Below, in pieces: positions 17,370 through 28,673 of a stretch of DNA of 64,000 nucleotides. The translations under genes were made by a program, and so were the position numbers. Source of the stretch: Azospirillum sp. TSH58 (lineage in GTDB: Bacteria; Pseudomonadota; Alphaproteobacteria; Azospirillales; Azospirillaceae); assembly GCF_003119115.1 (NCBI RefSeq), contig NZ_CP022367.1, positions 1,229,001-1,293,000 on the forward strand. The letters are read 5' to 3'. The notes beneath the pieces are model-generated. The model was not told where the DNA came from. It saw only the letters and a list, made by a program, of their open reading frames with translations, and did no database searches. Each line of letters begins with the position of its first letter. Within the stretch, counting starts at the first letter, position 1.

Positions 17370-19036
17370 GCGCCGCGCGTCTTCTGGCTTCCGCCTCCGC
17401 CGCGCTGCTGCCGGCGCTGGCCGCCGGTTCCGCCTTCGCCGCCGCCATCGACGGCGCGGTGGAGCGCCAGCCGGTCAACGTGACGGCCATCGCCATGTTC
17501 CTGCTGTTCGTCGCGGGCACGCTGGGCATCACCTACTGGGCGTCGAAGCGCACCCGCTCCGCGTCGGACTTCTACACCGCGGGCGGCGGGATCAGCGGCT
17601 TCCAGAACGGCTTGGCCATCGCGGGCGACTACATGTCGGCGGCGGCCTTCCTCGGCCTGTCGGGCATGGTCTTCGCCAAGGGGTTCGACGGGGTGATCTA
17701 CACCATCGGCTTCCTGGTCGGCTGGCCGCTGATGCTGTTCCTGATCGCCGAGCGGCTGCGCAACCTGGGCCGCTTCACCTTCGCCGACGTGGCCTCCTAC
17801 CGGCTGGGCCAGACGCCGATCCGCTCGCTGGCGGCGGTCGGGTCGCTGACGGTGGTCTGCTTCTACCTGATCGCGCAGATGGTCGGGGCGGGCAAGCTGA
17901 TCCAGCTGCTGTTCGGGCTGGACTACACCTACGCCGTCGTGATGGTCGGCGTGCTGATGATCCTCTACGTCACCTTCGGCGGCATGCTCGCCACGACCTG
18001 GGTGCAGATCATCAAGGCGGTGATGCTGCTCGGCGGCTGCACCGTGCTGGTCGGGCTGGCGCTGGCGCAGTTCGGCTTCAACCCGGAGCGGCTGCTCCAG
18101 CAGGCCGTCGCCGCCCACGCCGCGAACGCCGCCATCCTGCGCCCCAGCGCCGCCATGGCCGACCCCATCGCCGCGGTGTCGCTCAGCCTCGCGCTGATGT
18201 GCGGACCGGCGGGCTTGCCGCACATCCTGATGCGCTTCTTCACCGTCCCCGACGCCAAGGAGGCGCGCAAGTCGGTCGTCTACGCCACCGGCTTCATCGG
18301 CTATTTCTTCATCCTGACGGTGACCATCGGCTTCCTCGCCATCGTCATCGTCGGCACCAACCCGGTCTATCTGGACGCGGCGGGCAAGATCCTGGGCGGC
18401 GGCAACATGGCGGCCATCCACCTGTCCAAGGCCATCGGCGGCAACATCTTCCTCGGCTTCATCTCGGCGGTGGCTTTCGCCACCATCCTGGCGGTGGTCG
18501 CGGGCCTGACGCTGGCCGGCGCGTCGGCGGTCAGCCACGACCTCTACGCCCGCGTCATCAAGAAGGGCAACGCCACCGAGGCGTCGGAGATGCGCGTGTC
18601 GCGCCTCGCCACGCTGGCGCTCGGCGTCATCGCCATCACGCTGGGCCTGCTGTTCGAGAACCAGAACATCGCCTTCATGGTCGGTCTGGCCTTCGGTCTG
18701 GCGGCCTCGGTCAACTTCCCGGTGCTGATCCTGTCGATCTTCTGGAAGGGGCTGACCACGCGCGGCGCCTTCATCGGCGGCTTCGTCGGTCTGGTGAGCT
18801 GCGTCGCCTTCGTGGTGCTGGGCCCGACCGTGTGGGTCAGCGTCTTCAAGTTCCCGGCGCCGATCTTCCCCTACGAGCATCCGGCGCTGTTCTCGATGGT
18901 CATCGCCTTCGCGACGACCTGGATCTTCTCGGTCACCGACCGCAGCGCGCGGGCGGCGGCGGAGGCGAAGGCCTACGAGTACCAGTACATCCGCTCGGAA
19001 ACCGGCCTGGGGGCGGCCGGCGCGGTCTCGCACTGA
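17366..19036 (+). CDS. actP: Cation/acetate symporter ActP-like (SSS family)
   Basis: A 556-residue sodium:solute symporter. An N-terminal signal-like segment is followed by about 13 transmembrane helices. Typical SSS/ActP features include ASDFYTAGGGISGFQNGLAIAG, the stretch FGGMLATTWVQIIKA and GPAGLPHILMRFFTVPDAKE. E. coli ActP, which imports acetate and other short carboxylates, has the same partner gene (yjcH) in the same order. Overlap with DUF485 implies translational coupling. Acetate is the probable substrate but pyruvate or other monocarboxylates remain possible. A hairpin terminator follows at 19050. Confidence 0.9.
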   Translation: MSAARLLASASAALLPALAAGSAFAAAIDGAVERQPVNVTAIAMFLLFVAGTLGITYWASKRTRSASDFYTAGGGISGFQNGLAIAGDYMSAAAFLGLSGMVFAKGFDGVIYTIGFLVGWPLMLFLIAERLRNLGRFTFADVASYRLGQTPIRSLAAVGSLTVVCFYLIAQMVGAGKLIQLLFGLDYTYAVVMVGVLMILYVTFGGMLATTWVQIIKAVMLLGGCTVLVGLALAQFGFNPERLLQQAVAAHAANAAILRPSAAMADPIAAVSLSLALMCGPAGLPHILMRFFTVPDAKEARKSVVYATGFIGYFFILTVTIGFLAIVIVGTNPVYLDAAGKILGGGNMAAIHLSKAIGGNIFLGFISAVAFATILAVVAGLTLAGASAVSHDLYARVIKKGNATEASEMRVSRLATLALGVIAITLGLLFENQNIAFMVGLAFGLAASVNFPVLILSIFWKGLTTRGAFIGGFVGLVSCVAFVVLGPTVWVSVFKFPAPIFPYEHPALFSMVIAFATTWIFSVTDRSARAAAEAKAYEYQYIRSETGLGAAGAVSH

Positions 19037-19049
19037 CCGCGTGAAGGGT

Positions 19050-19094
19050 GCGGCCCCTCTCCTTTACCGGCTTACCGGGAAGGGGAGGGGCCGC
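19050..19094 (+). terminator. Rho-independent-type terminator after actP
   Basis: GCGGCCCCTCTCC pairs with GGGGAGGGGCCGC (one mismatch in 13), loop of about 19 nt, followed by GCTTTCTC. It begins 14 bp after the actP stop and is probably bidirectional, since the TRAP gene ends nearby on the other strand. Confidence 0.6.
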
Positions 19095-19150
19095 GCTTTC
19101 TCAGCGGTGCTTTCTCAGCGGTGCTTTCTCCGCGGCGCCTTCTCAGCGGC
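19095..19150. repeat. Four tandem 14-bp repeats running into the end of the TRAP gene
   Basis: Units GCTTTCTCAGCGGT (twice, identical), then GCTTTCTCCGCGGC and GCCTTCTCAGCGGC. The last unit supplies the stop codon and final residues of the minus-strand TRAP binding-protein gene, so the other copies look like slippage duplications of the gene's own 3' end. Confidence 0.7.
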
Positions 19151-20237
19151 GTTGCGCCGACTGGGAATAGACGTAGGAGTCGAAGCTGTTCTCGGCGACG
19201 CGGAACCACAGCCGCTCCTCGTCGCGGAAGGGCTTCCACGCCTCGTAGACCTTCTTGAAGCGCGGGTTCTTGGCCGACAGCTCGTCATACAGCTCGTTGG
19301 CGATCTTCTCGCAGGCCATCATGACCTCGCGCGGGAAGGCGCGGAGCTGGGCGCCGCCGGCCACCAGACGCTTCAGCGCCGCGGCGTTGACGGCGTCGTA
19401 CTTGGCGATCATCCAGGTGTTGGCCTCCCAGCAGGCCTGCTCCAGGATCGTCTTGTAGGACTCCGGAAGCTGCTCCCACGCGGTGATGTTGATCATCAGC
19501 GGGATCTGGGCGGAGCCTTCCCACCAGCCCGGCGAGTAGTAGTATTTGGCAACCTTGTGGAAGCCCAGCTTTTCGTCGTCGTAGGGGCCGACGAACTCCG
19601 CCGCGTCGATGGTGCCGCGCTCCAGCGCCGGGTAGATGTCGCCGCCGCCGATCTGCTGCGGGACGAGGCCCAGCTTGCCCATGATCTGCCCGGCCAGCCC
19701 GCCGACCCGCATCTTGAGGCCGCTCAGGTCCTCCACCGTCTTGATTTCCTTGCGGAACCAGCCGCCCATCTGGGCCGTCGTGTTGCCGGCGGGGATGTTG
19801 TAGATGTTGTGCTCCCGGAACAGCTCCCGCATCAGCTCCAGCCCGCCGCCGTGCATCATCCAGGCGATGTGCTGGCGCGTGTTCAGGCCGAAGGGCATGG
19901 CCGTGTCGAAGCAGAAGGTCGGGTCCTTGCCGATGTAGAAATAGGCGGCGGACTGGCCGCACTCGATCGTGCCGTTCTGCACCGCGTCCAGCACCTGGAG
20001 CGCCGGCACGATCTCGCCCGCCGCGAAGGTGCGGATCTGGAACTTGTTGTCGGTGGCGGCGGCGACCCGGCGGGCGACCAGCTCCGCCCCGCCGAAGATG
20101 GTGTCGAGGCTCTTGGGGTAGCTCGACGCCATGCGCCACTTGATTTCGGGCTGACTCTGCGCGATCGCCGGCGCGGCGACGACGGTGCTGGCGGCCAGAC
20201 CGACGCCGGCGCTGGTCAAAAAGGAACGACGTTTCAT
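19143..20237 (-). CDS. TRAP transporter substrate-binding protein (DctP family, TakP-like)
   Basis: A 364-residue periplasmic binding protein, the length of Rhodobacter TakP, which binds 2-oxo acids. The signal begins MKRRSFLTSAGVGL (possibly Tat, RRSFL) with cleavage near PAIAQ. The mature chain has the TRAP motifs KWRMASSYPKSLDTIFGGAE, IPAGNTTAQMGGWFRKEIK and the ligand-site region LKMRVGGLAGQIMGKLG. The start at 20237 has an AAGGGAGA site. No DctQ or DctM membrane gene is adjacent, so its membrane partners must be encoded elsewhere. Ligand probably a 2-oxo or hydroxy acid. Confidence 0.9.
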   Translation of the reverse strand: MKRRSFLTSAGVGLAASTVVAAPAIAQSQPEIKWRMASSYPKSLDTIFGGAELVARRVAAATDNKFQIRTFAAGEIVPALQVLDAVQNGTIECGQSAAYFYIGKDPTFCFDTAMPFGLNTRQHIAWMMHGGGLELMRELFREHNIYNIPAGNTTAQMGGWFRKEIKTVEDLSGLKMRVGGLAGQIMGKLGLVPQQIGGGDIYPALERGTIDAAEFVGPYDDEKLGFHKVAKYYYSPGWWEGSAQIPLMINITAWEQLPESYKTILEQACWEANTWMIAKYDAVNAAALKRLVAGGAQLRAFPREVMMACEKIANELYDELSAKNPRFKKVYEAWKPFRDEERLWFRVAENSFDSYVYSQSAQRR

Positions 20238-20407
20238 GGCGGGGGAGTCTCCCTTCCCATTCTTTTCAATTATGAGAGGGATTCTGCATCGCCGGGGCGC
20301 AGGCAACAAGAAAAAGGCGGAGCCTCGCAGCCCCGCCCGCTTCCGTTTTCCATGTCCTGGGCGTCACCGCGCGGAGCGAACCGCGCGGGAGCGTGATCGT
20401 GCGCGGG

Positions 20408-20629
20408 TCACTCGCGCATCAGCGTCGGCAGGTCCATGGCGACACGGCCGATGTCCTCGCGGCGCAGGCCGCGGGAGGCCAGTTCCGCCCTGCTCAAGGC
20501 CGACAGCTCACGATAGACGGTGTAGGCGGCGGATGCTTCGAACCAGGCGCTCACGAACTCGCGGACGCCCTTGACGATCCCCGACAGAGCGCCGTCATGA
20601 TCGGTGTGCGAAGCGGTGGTGTAAGCCAT
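20408..20629 (-). CDS. DUF1127 small protein
   Basis: A 73-residue basic protein with the DUF1127 signature: VREFVSAWFEASAAYTVYRELSALSRAELASRGL. AAGGAG lies 8 nt upstream of the ATG. DUF1127 proteins of alphaproteobacteria are small RNA-binding or stress-linked proteins in the cases studied (for example CcaF1 of Rhodobacter); role here is not known. A motif at 20670-20684 is shared with the second DUF1127 gene at 49931. Confidence 0.85.
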   Translation of the reverse strand: MAYTTASHTDHDGALSGIVKGVREFVSAWFEASAAYTVYRELSALSRAELASRGLRREDIGRVAMDLPTLMRE

Positions 20630-20669
20630 GGTGCATCTCCTTCGTCGCTGATGGAGATGACGATACACT

Positions 20670-20684
20670 GGCATACCAAATACC
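20670..20684 (-). promoter_or_regulatory. Shared DUF1127 upstream motif, copy 1
   Basis: On the minus strand reads GGTATTTGGTATGCC, 41 bp upstream of the DUF1127 start. The same motif, GGTATTAGGTATACC, lies upstream of the other DUF1127 gene (49854-49868), and similarity continues about 15 bp beyond it. It contains the half-site GGTAT twice with a 2-bp gap. Probably a regulator or promoter element; protein unknown. Confidence 0.5.
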
Positions 20685-20799
20685 AGATACGCTGAGTATG
20701 CAACGCAGCAAGGCAAGAAAATTACAGCCAAGCATTCGACTGACGAATTGTTCACACCGCAACCGGTTGCTCCCCGACTTGGTGCGCGGCGGGTTGCCG

Positions 20800-21312
20800 T
20801 CAGCGGGTTTTCCTCATGGCGCAACGCCGTGCGATGGGGAGACCAGCCTGTTTCTCCGCGTCCAGAACGGCACTCAGCCGGGGGCCGAGCTGTCCGCCAT
20901 CCAGCGTGATGAAGCCAAGTCTTCGATAATAGGGTTCGTTCCAGGGCACGTCCCTGAAGGTGGTCAAAGTCAGGGAGGGAGCGCCATGCTCGACGGCATG
21001 GCGCTGAGCCGCTTCGATCAGCTGCCGTCCGATGCCCTGCCCCTGCTGATCCTGGCGGACGGCCACCTGCCAGATGTGAAGGGCATCGGGTGTCACCGTC
21101 CCGTTCAGGAAGGCGACGATTTCATGCCCTTCCAACGCGGCGACGTAGGCGACGCCATCGGCGATCAGGGCGCGATGCCGTTCCTCGGACTGGACGTCGT
21201 CATCGGCGATCCACTCCAGCCCCGCCCATTGCCGAAAGATCTCGCCGGAACTGCGCTCGATCCCTGGCAGAGCGGGGGCATCGCACGGGCTTGTGGGTCT
21301 GATGCGGATCAT
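20800..21312 (-). CDS. GNAT-family N-acetyltransferase
   Basis: A 170-residue single-domain acetyltransferase. The acetyl-CoA pyrophosphate loop is QDQQGQGIGRQL at about residues 88-99, preceded by the beta-strand IWQVAV and followed by NEPYYRRLGF, the usual end of the fold. The start at 21312 has a G-rich leader (GGGGGTGGGG). It lies alone between DUF1127 and gyrB. Substrate cannot be predicted. Confidence 0.85.
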   Translation of the reverse strand: MIRIRPTSPCDAPALPGIERSSGEIFRQWAGLEWIADDDVQSEERHRALIADGVAYVAALEGHEIVAFLNGTVTPDALHIWQVAVRQDQQGQGIGRQLIEAAQRHAVEHGAPSLTLTTFRDVPWNEPYYRRLGFITLDGGQLGPRLSAVLDAEKQAGLPIARRCAMRKTR

Positions 21313-21350
21313 TGATGCCCCACCCCCAAGACATGGGGAGGCCAGGATAG

Positions 21351-21384
21351 GAAACGGGCGGAGCCTTTCGGTTCCGCCCGTTTC
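21351..21384 (-). terminator. Terminator hairpin after gyrB
   Basis: Perfect 12-bp arms GAAACGGGCGGA / TCCGCCCGTTTC around a 10-nt loop, 42 bp beyond the gyrB stop. The A/T-rich outer part of the stem gives short T-runs on both sides. It separates gyrB from the acetyltransferase gene on the same strand. Confidence 0.65.
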
Positions 21385-21425
21385 ACGTTTCGCGCCGATT
21401 GTCCGGGGAACCCCGCGAGAACCGT

Positions 21426-23909
<2,484 letters not shown>

Positions 23910-24002
23910 GGTGCGATTATAGCAGACTGCGTTGCGTTTCGGCGGAATACCGTTCTTCGGTATGCGATTTTCTGGGCATTTCAGCCCTTTTTTAGGGGGC
24001 CG

Positions 24003-24027
24003 TTTTCGAGCGCCCTTTTTCGAGCGC
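24003..24027. repeat. Two 11-bp direct repeats in the recF-gyrB gap
   Basis: TTTTCGAGCGC occurs twice with a 14-bp period, the second copy touching the recF stop codon. Just beside it a short hairpin GCCC-TTTTTTA-GGGGGC lies in the 117-bp gap. Could be a local slippage duplication or part of the gyrB leader; no further function visible. Confidence 0.4.
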
Positions 24028-25205
24028 TAGGCCGGGGTCACGGTCGCATCCTCGATGTGGAAGCGTTTGGCCGCACCGCCCAGCGGCCCGAAGACCGAAT
24101 CGTCGGTGCCGGTCATCCAGGCCTGGGCGCCCAGCGCCAGGATCTCGTCGAACAGCGCCTCGCGCCGCTGCGGGTCCAGATGGGCGGCCACCTCGTCCAG
24201 CAGCAGCAGCGGGGCGGCCCCGCGCTCCGCCGCGAGAAGCCGGGCGTTGGCCAGCATGATGGCGATCAGCAGCGCCTTCTGCTCCCCGGTGGAGCAGAGC
24301 GCCGCCGGCATGTCCTTCTGGGCGTGGCGCACCGCGAGGTCGCTCTTGTGCGGCCCCAGCGTGGCGCCGCCGCTGTCCGAATCGGCCCGCCGGCTGTCGC
24401 GCAGCGAGCGGCGCAGCGCGTCCTCGGCGGCCAGCGCCGGGCCGTCGTCGAGCCAGCGTTCCACCGAGCCCTGGACCGTCAGTTCGGCGCCGGGGAAGGG
24501 GCCGACGGCCCGTCCGCAGGCGGCGCGCAGCCGTTGCACCACGTCGCGGCGGGCCGCGGCCACGGCGACTCCGGTGGTCGCCATCTGATCCTCCAGCCCG
24601 CTCAGCCAGCCCTCGTCGCCGTTCCAGCCGCGATGGCCCTCGCGCAGCAGGCGGGCGCGCTCGCGCAGGGCGTGCTCGTAGCGGCTGAGCCGCCCGGCGT
24701 GGGCGGGGTCGAATCCGAAGACGAGGCGATCAAGGAAGCGGCGGCGCCCGCTGGAGCCTTCCAGGAACAGACGGTCCATCTGGGGGGTCAGCCAGACGAC
24801 GGCGACATGCTCGGCCAGCACGGTCTGGCCCTTGGCGGGGTGGCCGTCCACCCGGACGACGCGGCGGTCGCGCTCGGCGCCCGAGGCCGCCTGGGGGCCG
24901 ATCTCGCGGCCGGTGCCGATCTCCACGGGGCCGGTGGGGGTGTCCAGAACGGCGGCGACCGCCCAGCCGGCGCCCGCGCCATTGCCAGCGCTGCTGCCGA
25001 TCCGCTCGACCTCCGACAGCTTGGCGCCGCGCAGCCCGCGTCCGGGGGCGAGGAAGCTGACGGCCTCCAGCAGGTTGGTCTTGCCGGCGCCGTTCGGCCC
25101 GGTCAGCACCACCGGGCGGTGGTCGGGCTCCAGGCGCGCGCTGTCATAGCCGCGGAAGCGGGTCAGGGTCAGGCGCGTCACCGCCAAAGCGGCCGGAGTG
25201 TCCAT
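24027..25205 (-). CDS. recF: DNA replication/repair protein RecF
   Basis: A 392-residue SMC-like ABC ATPase that loads RecA at gapped DNA. Walker A GPNGAGKTNLLEAVSFLAPGR is near residue 36, the RecF-typical VWLTPQMDRLFLEGSSGRRR near 135, signature STGEQKALLIAIMLA near 310 and Walker B PLLLLDEVAAHLD near 340. The start at 25205 is the best fit to family length; the ribosome site is weak. Lies between dnaN and gyrB in the classic order. Confidence 0.95.
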   Translation of the reverse strand: MDTPAALAVTRLTLTRFRGYDSARLEPDHRPVVLTGPNGAGKTNLLEAVSFLAPGRGLRGAKLSEVERIGSSAGNGAGAGWAVAAVLDTPTGPVEIGTGREIGPQAASGAERDRRVVRVDGHPAKGQTVLAEHVAVVWLTPQMDRLFLEGSSGRRRFLDRLVFGFDPAHAGRLSRYEHALRERARLLREGHRGWNGDEGWLSGLEDQMATTGVAVAAARRDVVQRLRAACGRAVGPFPGAELTVQGSVERWLDDGPALAAEDALRRSLRDSRRADSDSGGATLGPHKSDLAVRHAQKDMPAALCSTGEQKALLIAIMLANARLLAAERGAAPLLLLDEVAAHLDPQRREALFDEILALGAQAWMTGTDDSVFGPLGGAAKRFHIEDATVTPA

Positions 25206-25345
25206 CACGGGGATGGGATGGGGCGAAGTCTGTCTGGCGTCGAGCAAAGCGTCCGATCCGGGATGCGGGGGCCGGATCGCCGCACCCCACGAAACACGGG
25301 GTCCAGAGCGCACCGGCCCGAAAAGCGCCGATCCGTCCGGACCGG

Positions 25346-26476
25346 TCACACACGCATCGGCATCAACACGTAAAGGGCCGTGGAGTCGGCGACGTCGCGC
25401 ACGATGGTCGGCGAGGCGGCATCGGCCAGCGAGAAGCGCGCGCCCTCGCCCTCGATCTGCTGCGTGATGTCGAGCAGATAGCGAGAGTTGAAGCCGATTT
25501 CCAGGGGGCCCTCGTCGTAGCCGACCTCCAGCTCCTCGGTGGCGCTGCCGGCCTCGGGGCTGGTGGCGGAGAGGGTCAGCGTGCCGCGGGTCAGCGACAG
25601 CTTCACCGCCCGGCTCTTCTCGGTGGAGATGGTGGCGACGCGGTCCACGGCGGCGGCGAACAGCTTGGCGTCCACCTCCATCGTCTTGTCGTTGCCGACC
25701 GGGATGACCCGCTCGTAGTCCGGGAAGGTGCCGTCGATCAGCTTGGAGGTGACGACCACCGAATCGAAGGCGAAGCGGATCTTGTTGTCCGACAGCGACA
25801 GCTCGATGCGGTCGGCGGCCTCGTCGATCAGCTTGCGGATCTCGTTCACGGTCTTGCGCGGAACGATGACGCCGGGGATGCCGGCGGCTCCCTCCGGCAG
25901 CGGCATCTCGACCCGCGCCAGACGGTGGCCGTCCGTCGCCACGGCGCGCAGCACCGGCAGCTCGGCCCCGCCGGCCTTGGCCTTGGCGGCGTGCAGGTAG
26001 ATGCCGTTGAGGTAGTAGCGCGTCTCTTCGGTCGAGATGGCGAAGCGGGTGCGGTCGACCAGCGCCCGCAGATCGCCCGCCGTCAGGTCGAAGCGGTGCG
26101 GCAGGTCGCCGCCGGAGAGCTGCGGGAAATCGTCGATCGGCAGGCAGGACAGCTTGAACTGCGACCGGCCGGCGCGCAGCGTCAGGATCGTGCCGTCGCC
26201 GCCGATGTCCAGCTCCACCTGGCTGCCGTCGGGCAGCTTGCGCACGATGTCGTACAGCGTGTGGGCCGGGGCGGTGGTGCCGCCGGCGCGGGTCACCGTG
26301 GCCGGGACCGTCTCGACGATCTCCAGGTCCATGTCGGTGGCGGCCAGCGACAGCTCGCCGTCGCTCGCCCGCAGCAGCACGTTGGACAGGATGGGGATGG
26401 TGTTCCTGCGCTCCACCACGCTCTGCACATGACCAAGGGACCGGAGAAGGGCGGCGCGTTCGATGATGATGTTCAT
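25346..26476 (-). CDS. dnaN: DNA polymerase III beta subunit (sliding clamp)
   Basis: A 376-residue clamp with three repeated domains. It begins MNIIIERAALLRSLGHVQSV, carries RTRFAISTEETRYYLNGI in the second domain and VDRVATISTEKSRAVKL in the third, and ends with the partner-binding C-terminus VLMPMRV. ATG 26476 was chosen because homologues begin at MN/MK here; an in-frame ATG at 26581 adds unrelated residues. dnaA, which often precedes dnaN, is not in the window; an epimerase gene takes its place. Confidence 0.97.
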   Translation of the reverse strand: MNIIIERAALLRSLGHVQSVVERRNTIPILSNVLLRASDGELSLAATDMDLEIVETVPATVTRAGGTTAPAHTLYDIVRKLPDGSQVELDIGGDGTILTLRAGRSQFKLSCLPIDDFPQLSGGDLPHRFDLTAGDLRALVDRTRFAISTEETRYYLNGIYLHAAKAKAGGAELPVLRAVATDGHRLARVEMPLPEGAAGIPGVIVPRKTVNEIRKLIDEAADRIELSLSDNKIRFAFDSVVVTSKLIDGTFPDYERVIPVGNDKTMEVDAKLFAAAVDRVATISTEKSRAVKLSLTRGTLTLSATSPEAGSATEELEVGYDEGPLEIGFNSRYLLDITQQIEGEGARFSLADAASPTIVRDVADSTALYVLMPMRV

Positions 26477-26750
26477 GCTGGTCGTCGTCTCGGCAGGTCG
26501 TGTTTTTTGCGATTCGCAGGTGTACCCATGCCGGTCCGGCCACAGTCCAGCGGGCCGGAACGGGGGCGCATGATACCACAACGTCGGTTTTGCCGAACCA
26601 AATTCGTTCGGCAGGGCAGGGCGGTCGCCGGAAAGGACGATTCCAGCCCTTCCGGAGGCCCGTGACGCCCCCGCGGGGTGCCGCCGTAGGGGGATATTGC
26701 GGGGGATTGCGGCCGGGGCGGGAGGGCGCGCGATTCGCGCCGCAGCGACT

Positions 26751-27644
26751 CTACCGCCCGTTCCCCGCCGCGGATTCCGCCGCGAACTGGGCGTCCAGGC
26801 CGGCGCGGTAGTCCGGGTAGGCCAGCTCCACGCCGAGCTGGCGCTTGATCCGGTCGTTCTTCACCCGGCGGCAGTCGGCGTAGAAGCTGGCGGCCATCGG
26901 CGACAGGCCGGCCTCCGCGAAGGGCAGCAGGGGCGGCGGTTCCACCCCCAGCAGGCCGCAGGCGTAGCTCACCACCTCGTGGGAGGGGGAGGGCAGGTCG
27001 TCGGCGACGTTGTAGACCGCGCCCAGCGTCGGCTTGTCCATCGAGGCGCGCAGCGTCGCCGCGATGTCCTCCACATGGATGCGGCTGAACACCTGCCCGG
27101 GCTTGTCCACCCGCCGGGCGGTGCCGTCGCGCACGTTGTCCAGCGCGCTGCGCCCCGGCCCGTAGATGCCGGCCAGCCGGAAGACGTGCAGCGGCACGCC
27201 GTACTGCCGGTAGAGGTTCAGCCAGCCGCGCTCCGCCTCGACGCGGCGCTTCTGCCGCTCGCCGGTGGGGCGCAGCCACGCCGCCTCGCCCACCCATTCG
27301 CCCTTGGTGTCGCCGTAGACCCCGGTGGTGGAGAGGTAGCCGGCCCAGTCGAGCGTCCGCAGGTCCGCCAGATCCATGGCGTGCTGGTCCAGCACCGGGT
27401 CGCCCCGCTCGTCGGGCGGGACGCTGACCAGCAGATGGGTGGTGCCGGCCAGCGCGGCGCGGGCGTCCTCCAGCGGGCGACCCCGGTCGAACAGGAACGC
27501 CTCGATGCCCTGCGCCTCCAGGGCGGCGCGCTTGTCCTCGCCGCGGCAGGTGGCGGCGATCCGCCAGCCCTCGGCCTTCAGCCGGTCGGCGAACACGCGG
27601 GCGGTGAAGCCCAGGCCGAAGACGAACAGACGGGGTGAAGCCAT
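26751..27644 (-). CDS. NAD(P)-dependent epimerase/reductase (YeeZ-like extended SDR)
   Basis: A 297-residue extended SDR. It begins with a Rossmann strand and cofactor loop FVFGLGFTARVFA and has SVPPDERGDPV, an STTGVYGD segment with the active-site region, and FRLAGIYGPGRSALD, all typical of YeeZ/SDR-a type putative nucleotide-sugar epimerases. The start at 27644 follows AAGGA. It is the first of four minus-strand genes running into dnaN, with 274 bp before dnaN. Substrate not known. Confidence 0.85.
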   Translation of the reverse strand: MASPRLFVFGLGFTARVFADRLKAEGWRIAATCRGEDKRAALEAQGIEAFLFDRGRPLEDARAALAGTTHLLVSVPPDERGDPVLDQHAMDLADLRTLDWAGYLSTTGVYGDTKGEWVGEAAWLRPTGERQKRRVEAERGWLNLYRQYGVPLHVFRLAGIYGPGRSALDNVRDGTARRVDKPGQVFSRIHVEDIAATLRASMDKPTLGAVYNVADDLPSPSHEVVSYACGLLGVEPPPLLPFAEAGLSPMAASFYADCRRVKNDRIKRQLGVELAYPDYRAGLDAQFAAESAAGNGR

Positions 27645-27696
27645 GTCTTGCGGGGTCCTTGCGTCGGAAGCGGCAATGACGGAGTGTAAGGCCGCC

Positions 27697-28527
27697 ATGA
27701 ACCGACGCAACGCTTACCTCATCACGGCCGCGCTGGCGCTTCTCTCCGCCGGCCCGGCCGTCTCCGTTCCGGCCTTGGCCGCTCCCGCCGTCGATCACAA
27801 CCGGGAGTTCCAGGCCTGCCTGACCCTGGCCGAGAAGCGCCCGGCCGAGGCGCTGGAGAGCGCGCAGACCTGGCTGAACCGCGGCGGCGGCGACCATGCC
27901 CGGCTGTGCCAGGCGCTGGCGCTGTTCCACAAGGGCGACTTCACCACCGCCGGGGCGCGGCTGGAGGAGCTGGCCCCGGTGCTGGGCAAGGACGACCCGA
28001 AGGCCGGGGCCTCGATCCTCGGGCGGGCCGGCTGGGCGTGGCTGCGCGCCGGTGACAATGTGCGGGCGGAGCGGGCCTACAGCCGCGCCCTGGCGCTCCA
28101 GCCGGACGATGTGGACCTGTTGATCGACCGCGCCATCGCGCGGGCCGAGACGGAGCGCTTCTGGGACGCCGTGGCCGACCTGGACGCGGCGCTGAAGAGG
28201 GACCCGCGGCGGCCCGAGGCCTATCTCTACCGCGCCGCCGCGCACAAGGCGCTGGCCAACGACCGGCAGGCCGTCGCCGACATCGACCGTGCGCTGGAGC
28301 TGCGCCCCGGCGACCCCGACGCCCTGCTGCTGCGCGCCAACATCAAGGCGCAGGCCGGCAATCTGCCGGGCGCGCGGGAGGATTGGAGCCAGATCGTCCG
28401 CAACGCGCCGAACAGCGCGGCGGCGAAGACCGCGCAGGCCAACCTCGACCGCTCCGCCAGGGCGCCGGCTCCCGCACCGGTTGCGAAAGGCGACGCGAAG
28501 GGCGCTCCCGCTCCCGCAAAGCCCTAG
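27697..28527 (+). CDS. Exported tetratricopeptide-repeat protein
   Basis: A 276-residue protein with a signal peptide (hydrophobic AYLITAALALLSAGPAVSVPALA) followed by several TPR-like helical repeats. The clearest are AERAYSRALALQPDDVDLLIDRA, and AVADIDRALELRPGDPDALLLRA. An Ala/Pro/Lys-rich tail ends the chain. TPR proteins act as periplasmic scaffolds; no specific partner can be told. It is divergent from the epimerase gene with only 52 bp between starts. Confidence 0.82.
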   Translation: MNRRNAYLITAALALLSAGPAVSVPALAAPAVDHNREFQACLTLAEKRPAEALESAQTWLNRGGGDHARLCQALALFHKGDFTTAGARLEELAPVLGKDDPKAGASILGRAGWAWLRAGDNVRAERAYSRALALQPDDVDLLIDRAIARAETERFWDAVADLDAALKRDPRRPEAYLYRAAAHKALANDRQAVADIDRALELRPGDPDALLLRANIKAQAGNLPGAREDWSQIVRNAPNSAAAKTAQANLDRSARAPAPAPVAKGDAKGAPAPAKP

Positions 28528-28589
28528 TCGCCATGGGGTCGTTACGCTAATTTCACAAGGCTCCTGCGACATTTGGCCGGCTGGACGAA

Positions 28590-28604
28590 TGCGAACGCTT
28601 CGCA
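28590..28604 (+). promoter_or_regulatory. Candidate iron-regulator box upstream of feoA
   Basis: Perfect inverted repeat TGCGAA-CGC-TTCGCA, 70 bp upstream of the feoA ATG. Position in front of an iron-uptake operon and partial likeness to alphaproteobacterial Fur/Mur-type boxes (TGC..AA..TT..GCA) make it a candidate binding site; identification is inference. Confidence 0.4.
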
Positions 28605-28673
28605 GGATCATCCGCGGCGAAGAGGGGCGGACACGGACGCGCCCCCCACCTCCCGGTGCGATCAGGTGCAGCC

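Noticed and set aside
19095..19150. CRISPR-like repeats
   Set aside because: The units are 14 bp, contiguous, without spacers, and match the 3' end of the adjacent gene.
26477..26750. Replication origin next to dnaN
   Set aside because: No DnaA-box cluster or A+T-rich unwinding stretch is visible in this GC-rich gap.
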